Source: Alitta virens (lineage: Eukaryota; Annelida; Polychaeta; Phyllodocida; Nereididae). Taken from it: a stretch of 64,000 nt of DNA. A program made the translations under genes and the position numbers. The notes beneath the pieces were generated by a model. That model saw only the letters and a program-made list of their open reading frames with translations. It searched no databases and had not been told where the DNA came from. The DNA lies in assembly GCA_932294295.1 (NCBI GenBank), contig OW028585.1:19723912-19787911 (forward strand), given 5' to 3'. Within the stretch, counting starts at the first letter, position 1. Each line of letters opens with the position of its first letter. This document shows positions 1 to 9,179 of the stretch, in pieces.

Positions 1-184
1 CAATATCTGTGCAAACGTTCTACTTAGGCCTCAAAGTTTGCTAAATGGCCAAAATGAAAACAAAGAATTTGGCCACAACTGCTCATAACTAATGTATGTG
101 TAGTACAGCATTTAGGTCAAGTGGTTTATAGGCAAATAAGGCAGAAAACTTTTAATCTAAGGAAAGCAACCATTATTCGGAGGT
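1..184 (+). repeat. Non-sub-repeat domain, right half (offsets 1-184), U1
   Basis: This single-copy part of the unit leads into sub-repeat s0. It contains a perfect 8-bp inverted repeat (46-53/68-75). I see no coding potential or known regulatory element. Diagnostic sites are offset 93 (actaatg or attaatg) and offset about 178 (ttcgg or ctcgg), which help sort units into groups. Confidence 0.8.
46..75. repeat. Inverted repeat, 8-bp arms, 14-bp loop (one per unit)
   Basis: TGGCCAAA (46-53) pairs perfectly with TTTGGCCA (68-75). The element is conserved at the same offset in the other units I read. In U14 the loop is changed (a to t, 'aaaatgataac'). It could form a small hairpin; no function is implied. 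Confidence 0.7.
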
Positions 185-307
185 CAATGTAAATTTGATA
201 TTGCATGGCTTATATTTGGACATTGCTAAAACATGGCGAATATGTCTCGTTCAGCTATGTGAAATTTTCAGTTAGCTAACATTTACACTCCAAAGGCCAA
301 CACAATG
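185..307 (+). repeat. Sub-repeat s0 (partial, 5' end missing), U1
   Basis: This is the first recognisable sub-repeat. It begins near the 'aatttgatattgcatgg' element, runs through 'ggacattgctaaaacatgg' and the anchor 'gtgaaattttcag' (259), then drops most of the segment that normally holds 'cagtagcttgaaggctac' before ending at 'aggccaacacaatg'. It lacks the marker-proximal third of the full form. Confidence 0.75.
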
Positions 308-519
308 AACAGCACTGTGTGCATATTGTGTTCCTAACATAAGAGACATTTGACCTTGTGCAGCTTTGTGTAATATTAAACTCAGATATGCGAAATGTTC
401 AGTTAGCAAACATTTCCTTCGATTTAGTCTTTGTTAGCAGTAGCATGAAGGCTACAATTGCAAACAAAGTTCTTCTGCATTTTTCATCCTTTAATTTACA
501 AAAGGACCAAAGCATAAGG
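308..519 (+). repeat. Sub-repeat s1 (212 bp, internal deletion), U1
   Basis: It starts with the marker and the 'tgcatattgtgttc' element. After 'gctttgtgtaatatt' it jumps to 'agatatgcgaaatgttcag', skipping the segment that in full copies holds 'gacatggctaaaacacgg'. In U22 and U24-U28 part of that segment is still present as 31 extra bases. The remainder ('cagtag..tgaaggctacaattgc', then 'aaaggaccaaagcataagg') is intact. Confidence 0.85.
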
Positions 520-710
520 AACAGCACTGTATTGCATAGCATGCTTTTGGACATGGCAAAAAGACAGCTAAAGTGTCCTGCACAGCTATGTGAAATGTTC
601 AGTTAGTTAACATTTCCGTTGATTTAGTCATTTTCGAGCAGGCTACGATACCAAACAACTTAGTTCTGCATTTGGAACCCTTAGATTTGCAGAAAGGTCA
701 GAGCATCAAG
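520..710 (+). repeat. Sub-repeat s2 (191 bp, internal deletion), U1
   Basis: After the marker it passes directly to 'gtattgcatagcatgc' and 'ggacatggcaaaaagac', so the marker-proximal block with 'tgtgttcttaacataag' and 'gctttgtgaattg' is missing. It is also shortened around 'gagcaggctacgatacc'. Its 3' end, 'gcatcaagaaca', is one partner of the out-of-register joint seen in U13. Confidence 0.85.
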
Positions 711-950
711 AACATTACTTTGTGAATTGTTACAATCTATCAGTCGCATGAGAATTTGACATTGTATTGCATGCATTTGGACATGGTGAAAACCCAGCAA
801 ATATGTCCTGGACAGCTATGTGAAATGTTCAGCTAGCCAACATTTCCTTTGATTTAGCCATTTTTGAGCAGTAGCTTGAAGGTTACAATTAGAAGATACT
901 TATTTCTGTATTTTATACCCTTTTATTTGCAGAAAGGTCAAAGCATTTAG
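711..950 (+). repeat. Sub-repeat s3 (240 bp), U1
   Basis: The marker is altered to 'aacattac' and is followed at once by 'tttgtgaattgtt', so about 50 bp of the full form are absent. The rest is complete: 'gacatggtgaaaaccc', anchor at 820, 'gcagtagcttgaaggttac', then 'tttgcagaaaggtcaaagc'. Its 240-bp length is exactly the amount missing from the short unit U13. Confidence 0.87.
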
Positions 951-1239
951 AACAGCACTGTGTGCATATTGTGTTCTTAACATAAGTGAAATATGAACAT
1001 GTGCAGCTTTGTGAATTGTTAAAATCTATCAGTAAAATTACAAAGTTGATATTGTATAGCATGCATTCGGACATGGCTAAAACACGGCAAAAGTGTCCTG
1101 CACACCTATGTGAAATGTTCAGTAGCAAACATTTCCTATTATTTAGTGTTTTTTGAGCACCTGCTTAAAGGCTACGATAGCAAACAACTTATTTCTGGAT
1201 TTTGGACCCTGTTATTTGCAAAAAGGCCAAACCATAAAG
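951..1239 (+). repeat. Sub-repeat s4 (289 bp, full-length form), U1
   Basis: This is the most complete copy and serves as reference. The order is: marker 'aacagcac'; 'tgcatattgtgttcttaac'; 'gctttgtgaattgttaaaa'; 'gatattgtatagcatgc'; 'ggacatggctaaaacacgg'; anchor 'gtgaaatgttcag' (1110); 'gagcacctgcttaaaggc'; 'tttgcaaaaaggccaaacc'. All other copies can be derived from this layout by internal deletion. Confidence 0.9.
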
Positions 1240-1511
1240 AACAGCACAGTGTGGATATTGTGTTCTTAGCACAAGTGAAATATGAACTGGTGCAGCTTTG
1301 TGAATTGTTAAAATCTATCAGTAACATGAGAAATTTGATATTGGACATGCCGAAAACACGGCAAAAGTGTCCTGGACAGCTATGTGAAATGTTTAGCTGG
1401 CTAACATACCCTTCATTTAGCTATTTTTCAGCAGTAGCTTGAAGGCTACAATTGCAGACCACTTTGTATTATAATTTGGATGTTTTAATTTGGAGAAGCC
1501 AACACACAAAG
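1240..1511 (+). repeat. Sub-repeat s5 (272 bp), U1
   Basis: This copy is close to the full form. It lacks about 17 bp around 'tgtatagcatgcat', going from 'aatttgatatt' straight to 'ggacatgccgaaaacacgg'. The anchor is 'gtgaaatgtttag' (1384). The 3' part, 'ttttaatttggagaagcc', is diverged from the sister copies. Confidence 0.88.
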
Positions 1512-1721
1512 AACAGCACTGTGTGCATGTTGTGCTCCTATCATAAGCAAGATATGAGGTTGTGCAGTTTTGTGAAGTGTCATACTCTTGCGGTTACATG
1601 ACAACTTTGATATTGCATGGCTTTTTTACCTTTGTGTGGGTTTTAAGTCGAAAGCTACAATTGCAATAACTTAGTATTGCACTTTGGATCAATTAATTTG
1701 CAGAAAGGCCAATACACAAAG
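1512..1721 (+). repeat. Sub-repeat s6 (210 bp, internal deletion), U1
   Basis: The marker block is complete ('tgcatgttgtgctcctatc', 'tatgaggttgtgcag'). After 'gatattgcatggc' it skips the whole 'gacatggc...gtgaaatg' anchor segment and resumes at 'ttttaagtcgaaagctac', so this copy has no anchor. Confidence 0.85.
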
Positions 1722-1885
1722 AACAGCACTGTGTGCTTATCGTGATCCTAACATGTGGGAAATTTGAACTTGTGGAGCTTGCTCTCACTAGCATGACAAT
1801 TTTGATATTGCATGGCTTGTATTGGACATGGCTAAAATATTGCACTTTGGCAGAAAATGTACCCACAAAGCCATGTGAAATATCA
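1722..1885 (+). repeat. Sub-repeat s7 (partial, 3' end missing), U1
   Basis: This is the last copy. The marker, 'gcttatcgtgatcctaac', 'gatattgcatggcttg' and 'ggacatggctaaaatattg' are present. An unrelated stretch 'cactttggcagaaaatg' interrupts it before a weak anchor 'gtgaaatatcag' (1875). After this the sequence is no longer recognisably sub-repeat. Confidence 0.8.
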
Positions 1886-1902
1886 GACCTTCTGTCAGAT
1901 AT
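1880..1902. repeat. Imperfect inverted repeat at the domain boundary (one per unit)
   Basis: ATATCAGAC (1880-1888) and GTCAGATAT (1894-1902) pair at 8 of 9 positions around a 5-base loop. The site is exactly where sub-repeat homology ends. Many units read GTCAGATGT (a G-T pair), while U23 and U26 (gatgttc), U27 (gatgctc) and U24-U25 (loop change cgtct) vary further. Confidence 0.5.
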
Positions 1903-1991
1903 GCTTTGAAAGCAAGAACAGCTAAGGCTTTGTATAGTATTGTGCTTTAGGCCTTTGATATTCATAGACTTTTGGGATGTGCTTTGAAGCA

Positions 1992-1997
1992 TATAAA
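1992..1997 (+). promoter_or_regulatory. TATA-like hexamer (one per unit), weak
   Basis: 'gcatataaagaaaatag' occurs at this offset in the units I read; in U24 and U25 it is changed to 'catatagagaa'. A TATA-like string in an AT-rich satellite is expected by chance and nothing downstream looks like a transcription unit. It is listed only as a candidate site should the array prove to be transcribed. Confidence 0.12.
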
Positions 1998-2160
1998 GAA
2001 AATAGTTTAAGTCTGTGTAAATTAGAAAACCTGGAACTTTTGCTGAAAGGCTTACACTGATATTAACGTAATTTTGCCTAGTATACTAATTAATTGACAG
2101 CTATCCATACAGCAAGACAAAATTGACATTTTGTAATGCTCTAGTACTGTCCTTGTCTGA

Positions 2161-2181
2161 CCAACTTTGCACCCAAGTTGG
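2161..2181. repeat. Inverted repeat, 7-bp arms, 7-bp loop (one per unit)
   Basis: CCAACTT (2161-2167) pairs with AAGTTGG (2175-2181). The loop is tgcaccc in U1 and U3 and tgcgccc elsewhere. In U7, U8, U10-U12, U14 and U16-U20 the last base of the left arm is c, which shortens the stem to 6 bp. That the arm tolerates this change argues against strong selection on the hairpin. Confidence 0.65.
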
Positions 2182-2295
2182 CCTGACAATGGCAAACTTG
2201 ATCATAAATCCTAATTTGGCATACTATGGGTCACAACATCACATATCTGTAATATTGAAGTTTGGGTTTTAGGCATTGGTCAAAGGCCTACTACA

Positions 2296-4589
2296 CAATA
2301 TCTGTGCAAACGTTCTACTTAGGCCTCAAAGTTTGCTAAATGGCCAAAATGAAAACAAAGAATTTGGCCACAACTGCTCATAACTAATGTATGTGTAGTA
2401 CAGCATTTAGGTCAAGTGGTTTATAGGCAAATAAGGCAGAAAACTTTTAATCTAAGGAAAGCAACCATTATTCGGAGGTCAATGTAAATTTGATATTGCA
2501 TGGCTTATATTTGGACATTGCTAAAACATGGCGAATATGTCTCGTTCAGCTATGTGAAATTTTCAGTTAGCTAACATTTACACTCCAAAGGCCAACACAA
2601 TGAACAGCACTGTGTGCATATTGTGTTCCTAACATAAGAGACATTTGACCTTGTGCAGCTTTGTGTAATATTAAACTCAGATATGCGAAATGTTCAGTTA
2701 GCAAACATTTCCTTCGATTTAGTCTTTGTTAGCAGTAGCTTGAAGGCTACAATTGCAAACAAAGTTCTTCTGCATTTTTCATCCTTTAATTTACAAAAGG
2801 ACCAAAGCATAAGGAACAGCACTGTATTGCATAGCATGCTTTTGGACATGGCAAAAAGACAGCTAAAGTGTCCTGCACAGCTATGTGAAATGTTCAGTTA
2901 GTTAACATTTCCGTTGATTTAGTCATTTTCGAGCAGGCTACGATACCAAACAACTTAGTTCTGCATTTGGAACCCTTAGATTTGCAGAAAGGTCAGAGCA
3001 TCAAGAACATTACTTTGTGAATTGTTACAATCTATCAGTCGCATGAGAATTTGACATTGTATTGCATGCATTTGGACATGGTGAAAACCCAGCAAATATG
3101 TCCTGGACAGCTATGTGAAATGTTCAGTAGCAAACATTTCCTATTATTTAGTGTTTTTTGAGCACCTGCTTAAAGGCTACGATAGCAAACAACTTATTTC
3201 TGGATTTTGGACCCTGTTATTTGCAAAAAGGCCAAACCATAAAGAACAGCACAGTGTGGATATTGTGTTCTTAGCACAAGTGAAATATGAACTGGTGCAG
3301 CTTTGTGAATTGTTAAAATCTATCAGTAAAATTACAAAGTTGATATTGTATAGCATGCATTCGGACATGGCTAAAACACGGCAAAAGTGTCCTGCACACC
3401 TATGTGAAATGTTCAGTAGCAAACATTTCCTATTATTTAGTGTTTTTTGAGCACCTGCTTAAAGGCTACGATAGCAAACAACTTATTTCTGGATTTTGGA
3501 CCCTGTTATTTGCAAAAAGGCCAAACCATAAAGAACAGCACAGTGTGGATATTGTGTTCTTAGCACAAGTGAAATATGAACTGGTGCAGCTTTGTGAATT
3601 GTTAAAATCTATCAGTAACATGAGAAATTTGATATTGGACATGCCGAAAACACGGCAAAAGTGTCCTGGACAGCTATGTGAAATGTTTAGCTGGCTAACA
3701 TACCCTTCATTTAGCTATTTTTCAGCAGTAGCTTGAAGGCTACAATTGCAGACCACTTTGTATTATAATTTGGATGTTTTAATTTGGAGAAGCCAACACA
3801 CAAAGAACAGCACTGTGTGCATGTTGTGCTCCTATCATAAGCAAGATATGAGGTTGTGCAGTTTTGTGAAGTGTCATACTCTTGCGGTTACATGACAACT
3901 TTGATATTGCATGGCTTTTTTACCTTTGTGTGGGTTTTAAGTCGAAAGCTACAATTGCAATAACTTAGTATTGCACTTTGGATCAATTAATTTGCAGAAA
4001 GGCCAATACACAAAGAACAGCACTGTGTGCTTATCGTGATCCTAACATGTGGGAAATTTGAACTTGTGGAGCTTGCTCTCACTAGCATGACAATTTTGAT
4101 ATTGCATGGCTTGTATTGGACATGGCTAAAATATTGCACTTTGGCAGAAAATGTACCCACAAAGCCATGTGAAATATCAGACCTTCTGTCAGATATGCTT
4201 TGAAAGCAAGAACAGCTAAGGCTTTGTATAGTATTGTGCTTTAGGCCTTTGATATTCATAGACTTTTGGGATGTGCTTTGAAGCATATAAAGAAAATAGT
4301 TTAAGTCTGTGTAAATTAGAAAACCTGGAACTTTTGCTGAAAGGCTTACACTGATATTAACGTAATTTTGCCTAGTAAACTAATTAATTGACAGCTATCC
4401 ATACAGCAAGACAAAATTGACATTTTGTAATGCTCTAGTACTGTCCTTGTCTGACCAACTTTGCGCCCAAGTTGGCCTGACAATGGCAAACTTGATCATA
4501 AATCCTAATTTGGCATACTATGGGTCACAACATCACATATCTGTAATATTGAAGTTTGGGTTTTAGGCATTGGTCAAAGGCCTACTACA
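2296..4589 (+). repeat. Unit U2 (2,294 bp, with converted sub-repeat)
   Basis: Markers pair it with U4: agcttgaagg, 'gtaaactaa' (private to U2 and U4) and ttgcgccc. It departs from U4 in one patch, 3128-3294, where the s3/s4 junction region has been replaced by the s4/s5 equivalent. The patch also explains the one missing base. Confidence 0.97.
3128..3294 (+). repeat. Conversion-like tract: sub-repeat overwritten by its neighbour (U2)
   Basis: In other units this place reads 'cagctagccaac...' through '...gaacatgtgcag'. In U2 it reads 'cagtagcaaac...' through '...gaactggtgcag', the same as the next sub-repeat 289 bp downstream (3417-3583). Identity to the downstream copy looks complete across the tract. 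Flanks return to normal for this offset ('cagtaaaattac' from 3325). Unit length changes by only one base, so it is a replacement and not an insertion. The maximal tract, allowing for shared flanks, is about 3100-3327. Confidence 0.9.
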
Positions 4590-6884
4590 CAATATCTGTG
4601 CAAACGTTCTACTTAGGCCTCAAAGTTTGCTAAATGGCCAAAATGAAAACAAAGAATTTGGCCACAACTGCTCATAACTAATGTATGTGTAGTACAGCAT
4701 TTAGGTCAAGTGGTTTATAGGCAAATAAGGCAGAAAACTTTTAATCTAAGGAAAGCAACCATTATTCGGAGGTCAATGTAAATTTGATATTGCATGGCTT
4801 ATATTTGGACATTGCTAAAACATGGCGAATATGTCTCGTTCAGCTATGTGAAATTTTCAGTTAGCTAACATTTACACTCCAAAGGCCAACACAATGAACA
4901 GCACTGTGTGCATATTGTGTTCCTAACATAAGAGACATTTGACCTTGTGCAGCTTTGTGTAATATTAAACTCAGATATGCGAAATGTTCAGTTAGCAAAC
5001 ATTTCCTTCGATTTAGTCTTTGTTAGCAGTAGCATGAAGGCTACAATTGCAAACAAAGTTCTTCTGCATTTTTCATCCTTTAATTTACAAAAGGACCAAA
5101 GCATAAGGAACAGCACTGTATTGCATAGCATGCTTTTGGACATGGCAAAAAGACAGCTAAAGTGTCCTGCACAGCTATGTGAAATGTTCAGTTAGTTAAC
5201 ATTTCCGTTGATTTAGTCATTTTCGAGCAGGCTACGATACCAAACAACTTAGTTCTGCATTTGGAACCCTTAGATTTGCAGAAAGGTCAGAGCATCAAGA
5301 ACATTACTTTGTGAATTGTTACAATCTATCAGTCGCATGAGAATTTGACATTGTATTGCATGCATTTGGACATGGTGAAAACCCAGCAAATATGTCCTGG
5401 ACAGCTATGTGAAATGTTCAGCTAGCCAACATTTCCTTTGATTTAGCCATTTTTGAGCAGTAGCTTGAAGGTTACAATTAGAAGATACTTATTTCTGTAT
5501 TTTATACCCTTTTATTTGCAGAAAGGTCAAAGCATTTAGAACAGCACTGTGTGCATATTGTGTTCTTAACATAAGTGAAATATGAACATGTGCAGCTTTG
5601 TGAATTGTTAAAATCTATCAGTAAAATTACAAAGTTGATATTGTATAGCATGCATTCGGACATGGCTAAAACACGGCAAAAGTGTCCTGCACACCTATGT
5701 GAAATGTTCAGTAGCAAACATTTCCTATTATTTAGTGTTTTTTGAGCACCTGCTTAAAGGCTACGATAGCAAACAACTTATTTCTGGATTTTGGACCCTG
5801 TTATTTGCAAAAAGGCCAAACCATAAAGAACAGCACAGTGTGGATATTGTGTTCTTAGCACAAGTGAAATATGAACTGGTGCAGCTTTGTGAATTGTTAA
5901 AATCTATCAGTAACATGAGAAATTTGATATTGGACATGCCGAAAACACGGCAAAAGTGTCCTGGACAGCTATGTGAAATGTTTAGCTGGCTAACATACCC
6001 TTCATTTAGCTATTTTTCAGCAGTAGCTTGAAGGCTACAATTGCAGACCACTTTGTATTATAATTTGGATGTTTTAATTTGGAGAAGCCAACACACAAAG
6101 AACAGCACTGTGTGCATGTTGTGCTCCTATCATAAGCAAGATATGAGGTTGTGCAGTTTTGTGAAGTGTCATACTCTTGCGGTTACATGACAACTTTGAT
6201 ATTGCATGGCTTTTTTACCTTTGTGTGGGTTTTAAGTCGAAAGCTACAATTGCAATAACTTAGTATTGCACTTTGGATCAATTAATTTGCAGAAAGGCCA
6301 ATACACAAAGAACAGCACTGTGTGCTTATCGTGATCCTAACATGTGGGAAATTTGAACTTGTGGAGCTTGCTCTCACTAGCATGACAATTTTGATATTGC
6401 ATGGCTTGTATTGGACATGGCTAAAATATTGCACTTTGGCAGAAAATGTACCCACAAAGCCATGTGAAATATCAGACCTTCTGTCAGATATGCTTTGAAA
6501 GCAAGAACAGCTAAGGCTTTGTATAGTATTGTGCTTTAGGCCTTTGATATTCATAGACTTTTGGGATGTGCTTTGAAGCATATAAAGAAAATAGTTTAAG
6601 TCTGTGTAAATTAGAAAACCTGGAACTTTTGCTGAAAGGCTTACACTGATATTAACGTAATTTTGCCTAGTATACTAATTAATTGACAGCTATCCATACA
6701 GCAAGACAAAATTGACATTTTGTAATGCTCTAGTACTGTCCTTGTCTGACCAACTTTGCACCCAAGTTGGCCTGACAATGGCAAACTTGATCATAAATCC
6801 TAATTTGGCATACTATGGGTCACAACATCACATATCTGTAATATTGAAGTTTGGGTTTTAGGCATTGGTCAAAGGCCTACTACA
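4590..6884 (+). repeat. Unit U3 (2,295 bp)
   Basis: It carries the U1 set: agcatgaagg, agcatttagaac, gtatactaa and the private ttgcaccc loop shared only with U1. It is nearly indistinguishable from U1 by eye, 4,589 bp upstream. Confidence 0.97.
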
Positions 6885-9179
6885 CAATATCTGTGCAAAC
6901 GTTCTACTTAGGCCTCAAAGTTTGCTAAATGGCCAAAATGAAAACAAAGAATTTGGCCACAACTGCTCATAACTAATGTATGTGTAGTACAGCATTTAGG
7001 TCAAGTGGTTTATAGGCAAATAAGGCAGAAAACTTTTAATCTAAGGAAAGCAACCATTATTCGGAGGTCAATGTAAATTTGATATTGCATGGCTTATATT
7101 TGGACATTGCTAAAACATGGCGAATATGTCTCGTTCAGCTATGTGAAATTTTCAGTTAGCTAACATTTACACTCCAAAGGCCAACACAATGAACAGCACT
7201 GTGTGCATATTGTGTTCCTAACATAAGAGACATTTGACCTTGTGCAGCTTTGTGTAATATTAAACTCAGATATGCGAAATGTTCAGTTAGCAAACATTTC
7301 CTTCGATTTAGTCTTTGTTAGCAGTAGCTTGAAGGCTACAATTGCAAACAAAGTTCTTCTGCATTTTTCATCCTTTAATTTACAAAAGGACCAAAGCATA
7401 AGGAACAGCACTGTATTGCATAGCATGCTTTTGGACATGGCAAAAAGACAGCTAAAGTGTCCTGCACAGCTATGTGAAATGTTCAGTTAGTTAACATTTC
7501 CGTTGATTTAGTCATTTTCGAGCAGGCTACGATACCAAACAACTTAGTTCTGCATTTGGAACCCTTAGATTTGCAGAAAGGTCAGAGCATCAAGAACATT
7601 ACTTTGTGAATTGTTACAATCTATCAGTCGCATGAGAATTTGACATTGTATTGCATGCATTTGGACATGGTGAAAACCCAGCAAATATGTCCTGGACAGC
7701 TATGTGAAATGTTCAGCTAGCCAACATTTCCTTTGATTTAGCCATTTTTGAGCAGTAGCTTGAAGGTTACAATTAGAAGATACTTATTTCTGTATTTTAT
7801 ACCCTTTTATTTGCAGAAAGGTCAAAGCATTAAGAACAGCACTGTGTGCATATTGTGTTCTTAACATAAGTGAAATATGAACATGTGCAGCTTTGTGAAT
7901 TGTTAAAATCTATCAGTAAAATTACAAAGTTGATATTGTATAGCATGCATTCGGACATGGCTAAAACACGGCAAAAGTGTCCTGCACACCTATGTGAAAT
8001 GTTCAGTAGCAAACATTTCCTATTATTTAGTGTTTTTTGAGCACCTGCTTAAAGGCTACGATAGCAAACAACTTATTTCTGGATTTTGGACCCTGTTATT
8101 TGCAAAAAGGCCAAACCATAAAGAACAGCACAGTGTGGATATTGTGTTCTTAGCACAAGTGAAATATGAACTGGTGCAGCTTTGTGAATTGTTAAAATCT
8201 ATCAGTAACATGAGAAATTTGATATTGGACATGCCGAAAACACGGCAAAAGTGTCCTGGACAGCTATGTGAAATGTTTAGCTGGCTAACATACCCTTCAT
8301 TTAGCTATTTTTCAGCAGTAGCTTGAAGGCTACAATTGCAGACCACTTTGTATTATAATTTGGATGTTTTAATTTGGAGAAGCCAACACACAAAGAACAG
8401 CACTGTGTGCATGTTGTGCTCCTATCATAAGCAAGATATGAGGTTGTGCAGTTTTGTGAAGTGTCATACTCTTGCGGTTACATGACAACTTTGATATTGC
8501 ATGGCTTTTTTACCTTTGTGTGGGTTTTAAGTCGAAAGCTACAATTGCAATAACTTAGTATTGCACTTTGGATCAATTAATTTGCAGAAAGGCCAATACA
8601 CAAAGAACAGCACTGTGTGCTTATCGTGATCCTAACATGTGGGAAATTTGAACTTGTGGAGCTTGCTCTCACTAGCATGACAATTTTGATATTGCATGGC
8701 TTGTATTGGACATGGCTAAAATATTGCACTTTGGCAGAAAATGTACCCACAAAGCCATGTGAAATATCAGACCTTCTGTCAGATATGCTTTGAAAGCAAG
8801 AACAGCTAAGGCTTTGTATAGTATTGTGCTTTAGGCCTTTGATATTCATAGACTTTTGGGATGTGCTTTGAAGCATATAAAGAAAATAGTTTAAGTCTGT
8901 GTAAATTAGAAAACCTGGAACTTTTGCTGAAAGGCTTACACTGATATTAACGTAATTTTGCCTAGTAAACTAATTAATTGACAGCTATCCATACAGCAAG
9001 ACAAAATTGACATTTTGTAATGCTCTAGTACTGTCCTTGTCTGACCAACTTTGCGCCCAAGTTGGCCTGACAATGGCAAACTTGATCATAAATCCTAATT
9101 TGGCATACTATGGGTCACAACATCACATATCTGTAATATTGAAGTTTGGGTTTTAGGCATTGGTCAAAGGCCTACTACA
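6885..9179 (+). repeat. Unit U4 (2,295 bp)
   Basis: It carries the U2 set (agcttgaagg, gtaaactaa, ttgcgccc) and 'agcattaagaac'. The s3 region is the normal form, so U4 shows what U2 looked like before its conversion patch. Confidence 0.97.

Larger units (their letters stand above)
185..1885 (+). repeat. Sub-repeat domain of the unit (shown in U1)
   Basis: This part of the unit is an older tandem repeat in its own right. The marker 'aacagcac' (or 'aacattac') recurs at 308, 520, 711, 951, 1240, 1512 and 1722, giving steps of 212, 191, 240, 289, 272 and 210. A second anchor, 'gtgaaatgttcag' and close variants, recurs at 259, 390, 590, 820, 1110, 1384 and 1875. Copies are clearly diverged from one another yet almost identical between units at the same offset. 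The sub-repeat amplification therefore came first and the 2.3-kb unit was amplified later as a block. Boundaries of the domain are approximate. Confidence 0.93.
1..2295 (+). repeat. Unit U1 (2,295 bp)
   Basis: Reference unit. Group markers: 'agcatgaagg' near offset 445 (most units have agcttgaagg), 'agcatttagaac' near 943, 'tattattt' near 1137, 'gcaagaac' near 1914, 'gtatactaa' near 2080 and 'ttgcaccc' near 2168. It matches U3 at all of these and differs from U2 at several, showing dimeric alternation. Confidence 0.97.
1886..2295 (+). repeat. Non-sub-repeat domain, left half (offsets 1886-2295), U1
   Basis: Together with offsets 1-184 of the following unit this makes a stretch of about 595 bp that occurs once per unit and has no visible internal repetition. 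I see no gene, RNA gene or transposon terminus in it. It holds two of the three short inverted repeats listed separately and the variable tract near offset 2112. Both inferred whole-unit crossovers (in U11 and U15) map to this domain or its immediate edge. Confidence 0.8.

Noticed and set aside
358..606. Plus-strand 82-codon frame (72 in the +31 units)
   Set aside because: It lies inside sub-repeats s1-s2 and also starts at a non-ATG codon. Its start region is removed by the 31-bp segment in U22 and U24-U28. No family resemblance.
913..1128. Minus-strand 60-71 codon frame across s3/s4
   Set aside because: Length changes with single-base variants (agcatttag versus agcattaag) and it is absent in U6 and U13. 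It is a shadow of the repeat.
1110..1442. Plus-strand reading frame of about 110 codons recurring in every unit (also 118-121 codons in U12, U19, U24, U25)
   Set aside because: It opens with GTG and not ATG, spans two sub-repeats, matches no protein I know, and its end is altered freely by indels (8-bp deletions in U12/U19, an inserted base in U24/U25). Its persistence is explained by repeat homogeneity. A Ka/Ks test across units near 1 would confirm.
1693..1992. Minus-strand 99-codon frame with an ATG, open in all 28 units
   Set aside because: It is the best ORF by consistency, but differences between units are often amino-acid changing (Gly/Arg at 14, Ser/Cys at 26, Ser/Arg at 30, Ile/Thr at 31), and it has no domain, signal peptide or promoter. 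The array is too young for stops to accumulate by drift. Detection of a transcript or peptide would reopen it.
1992..1997. Functional promoter at the TATA-like hexamer
   Set aside because: It is a single AT-rich hexamer without initiator, downstream coding or terminator, and it is altered in U24 and U25. I left it as a very low-confidence site only.
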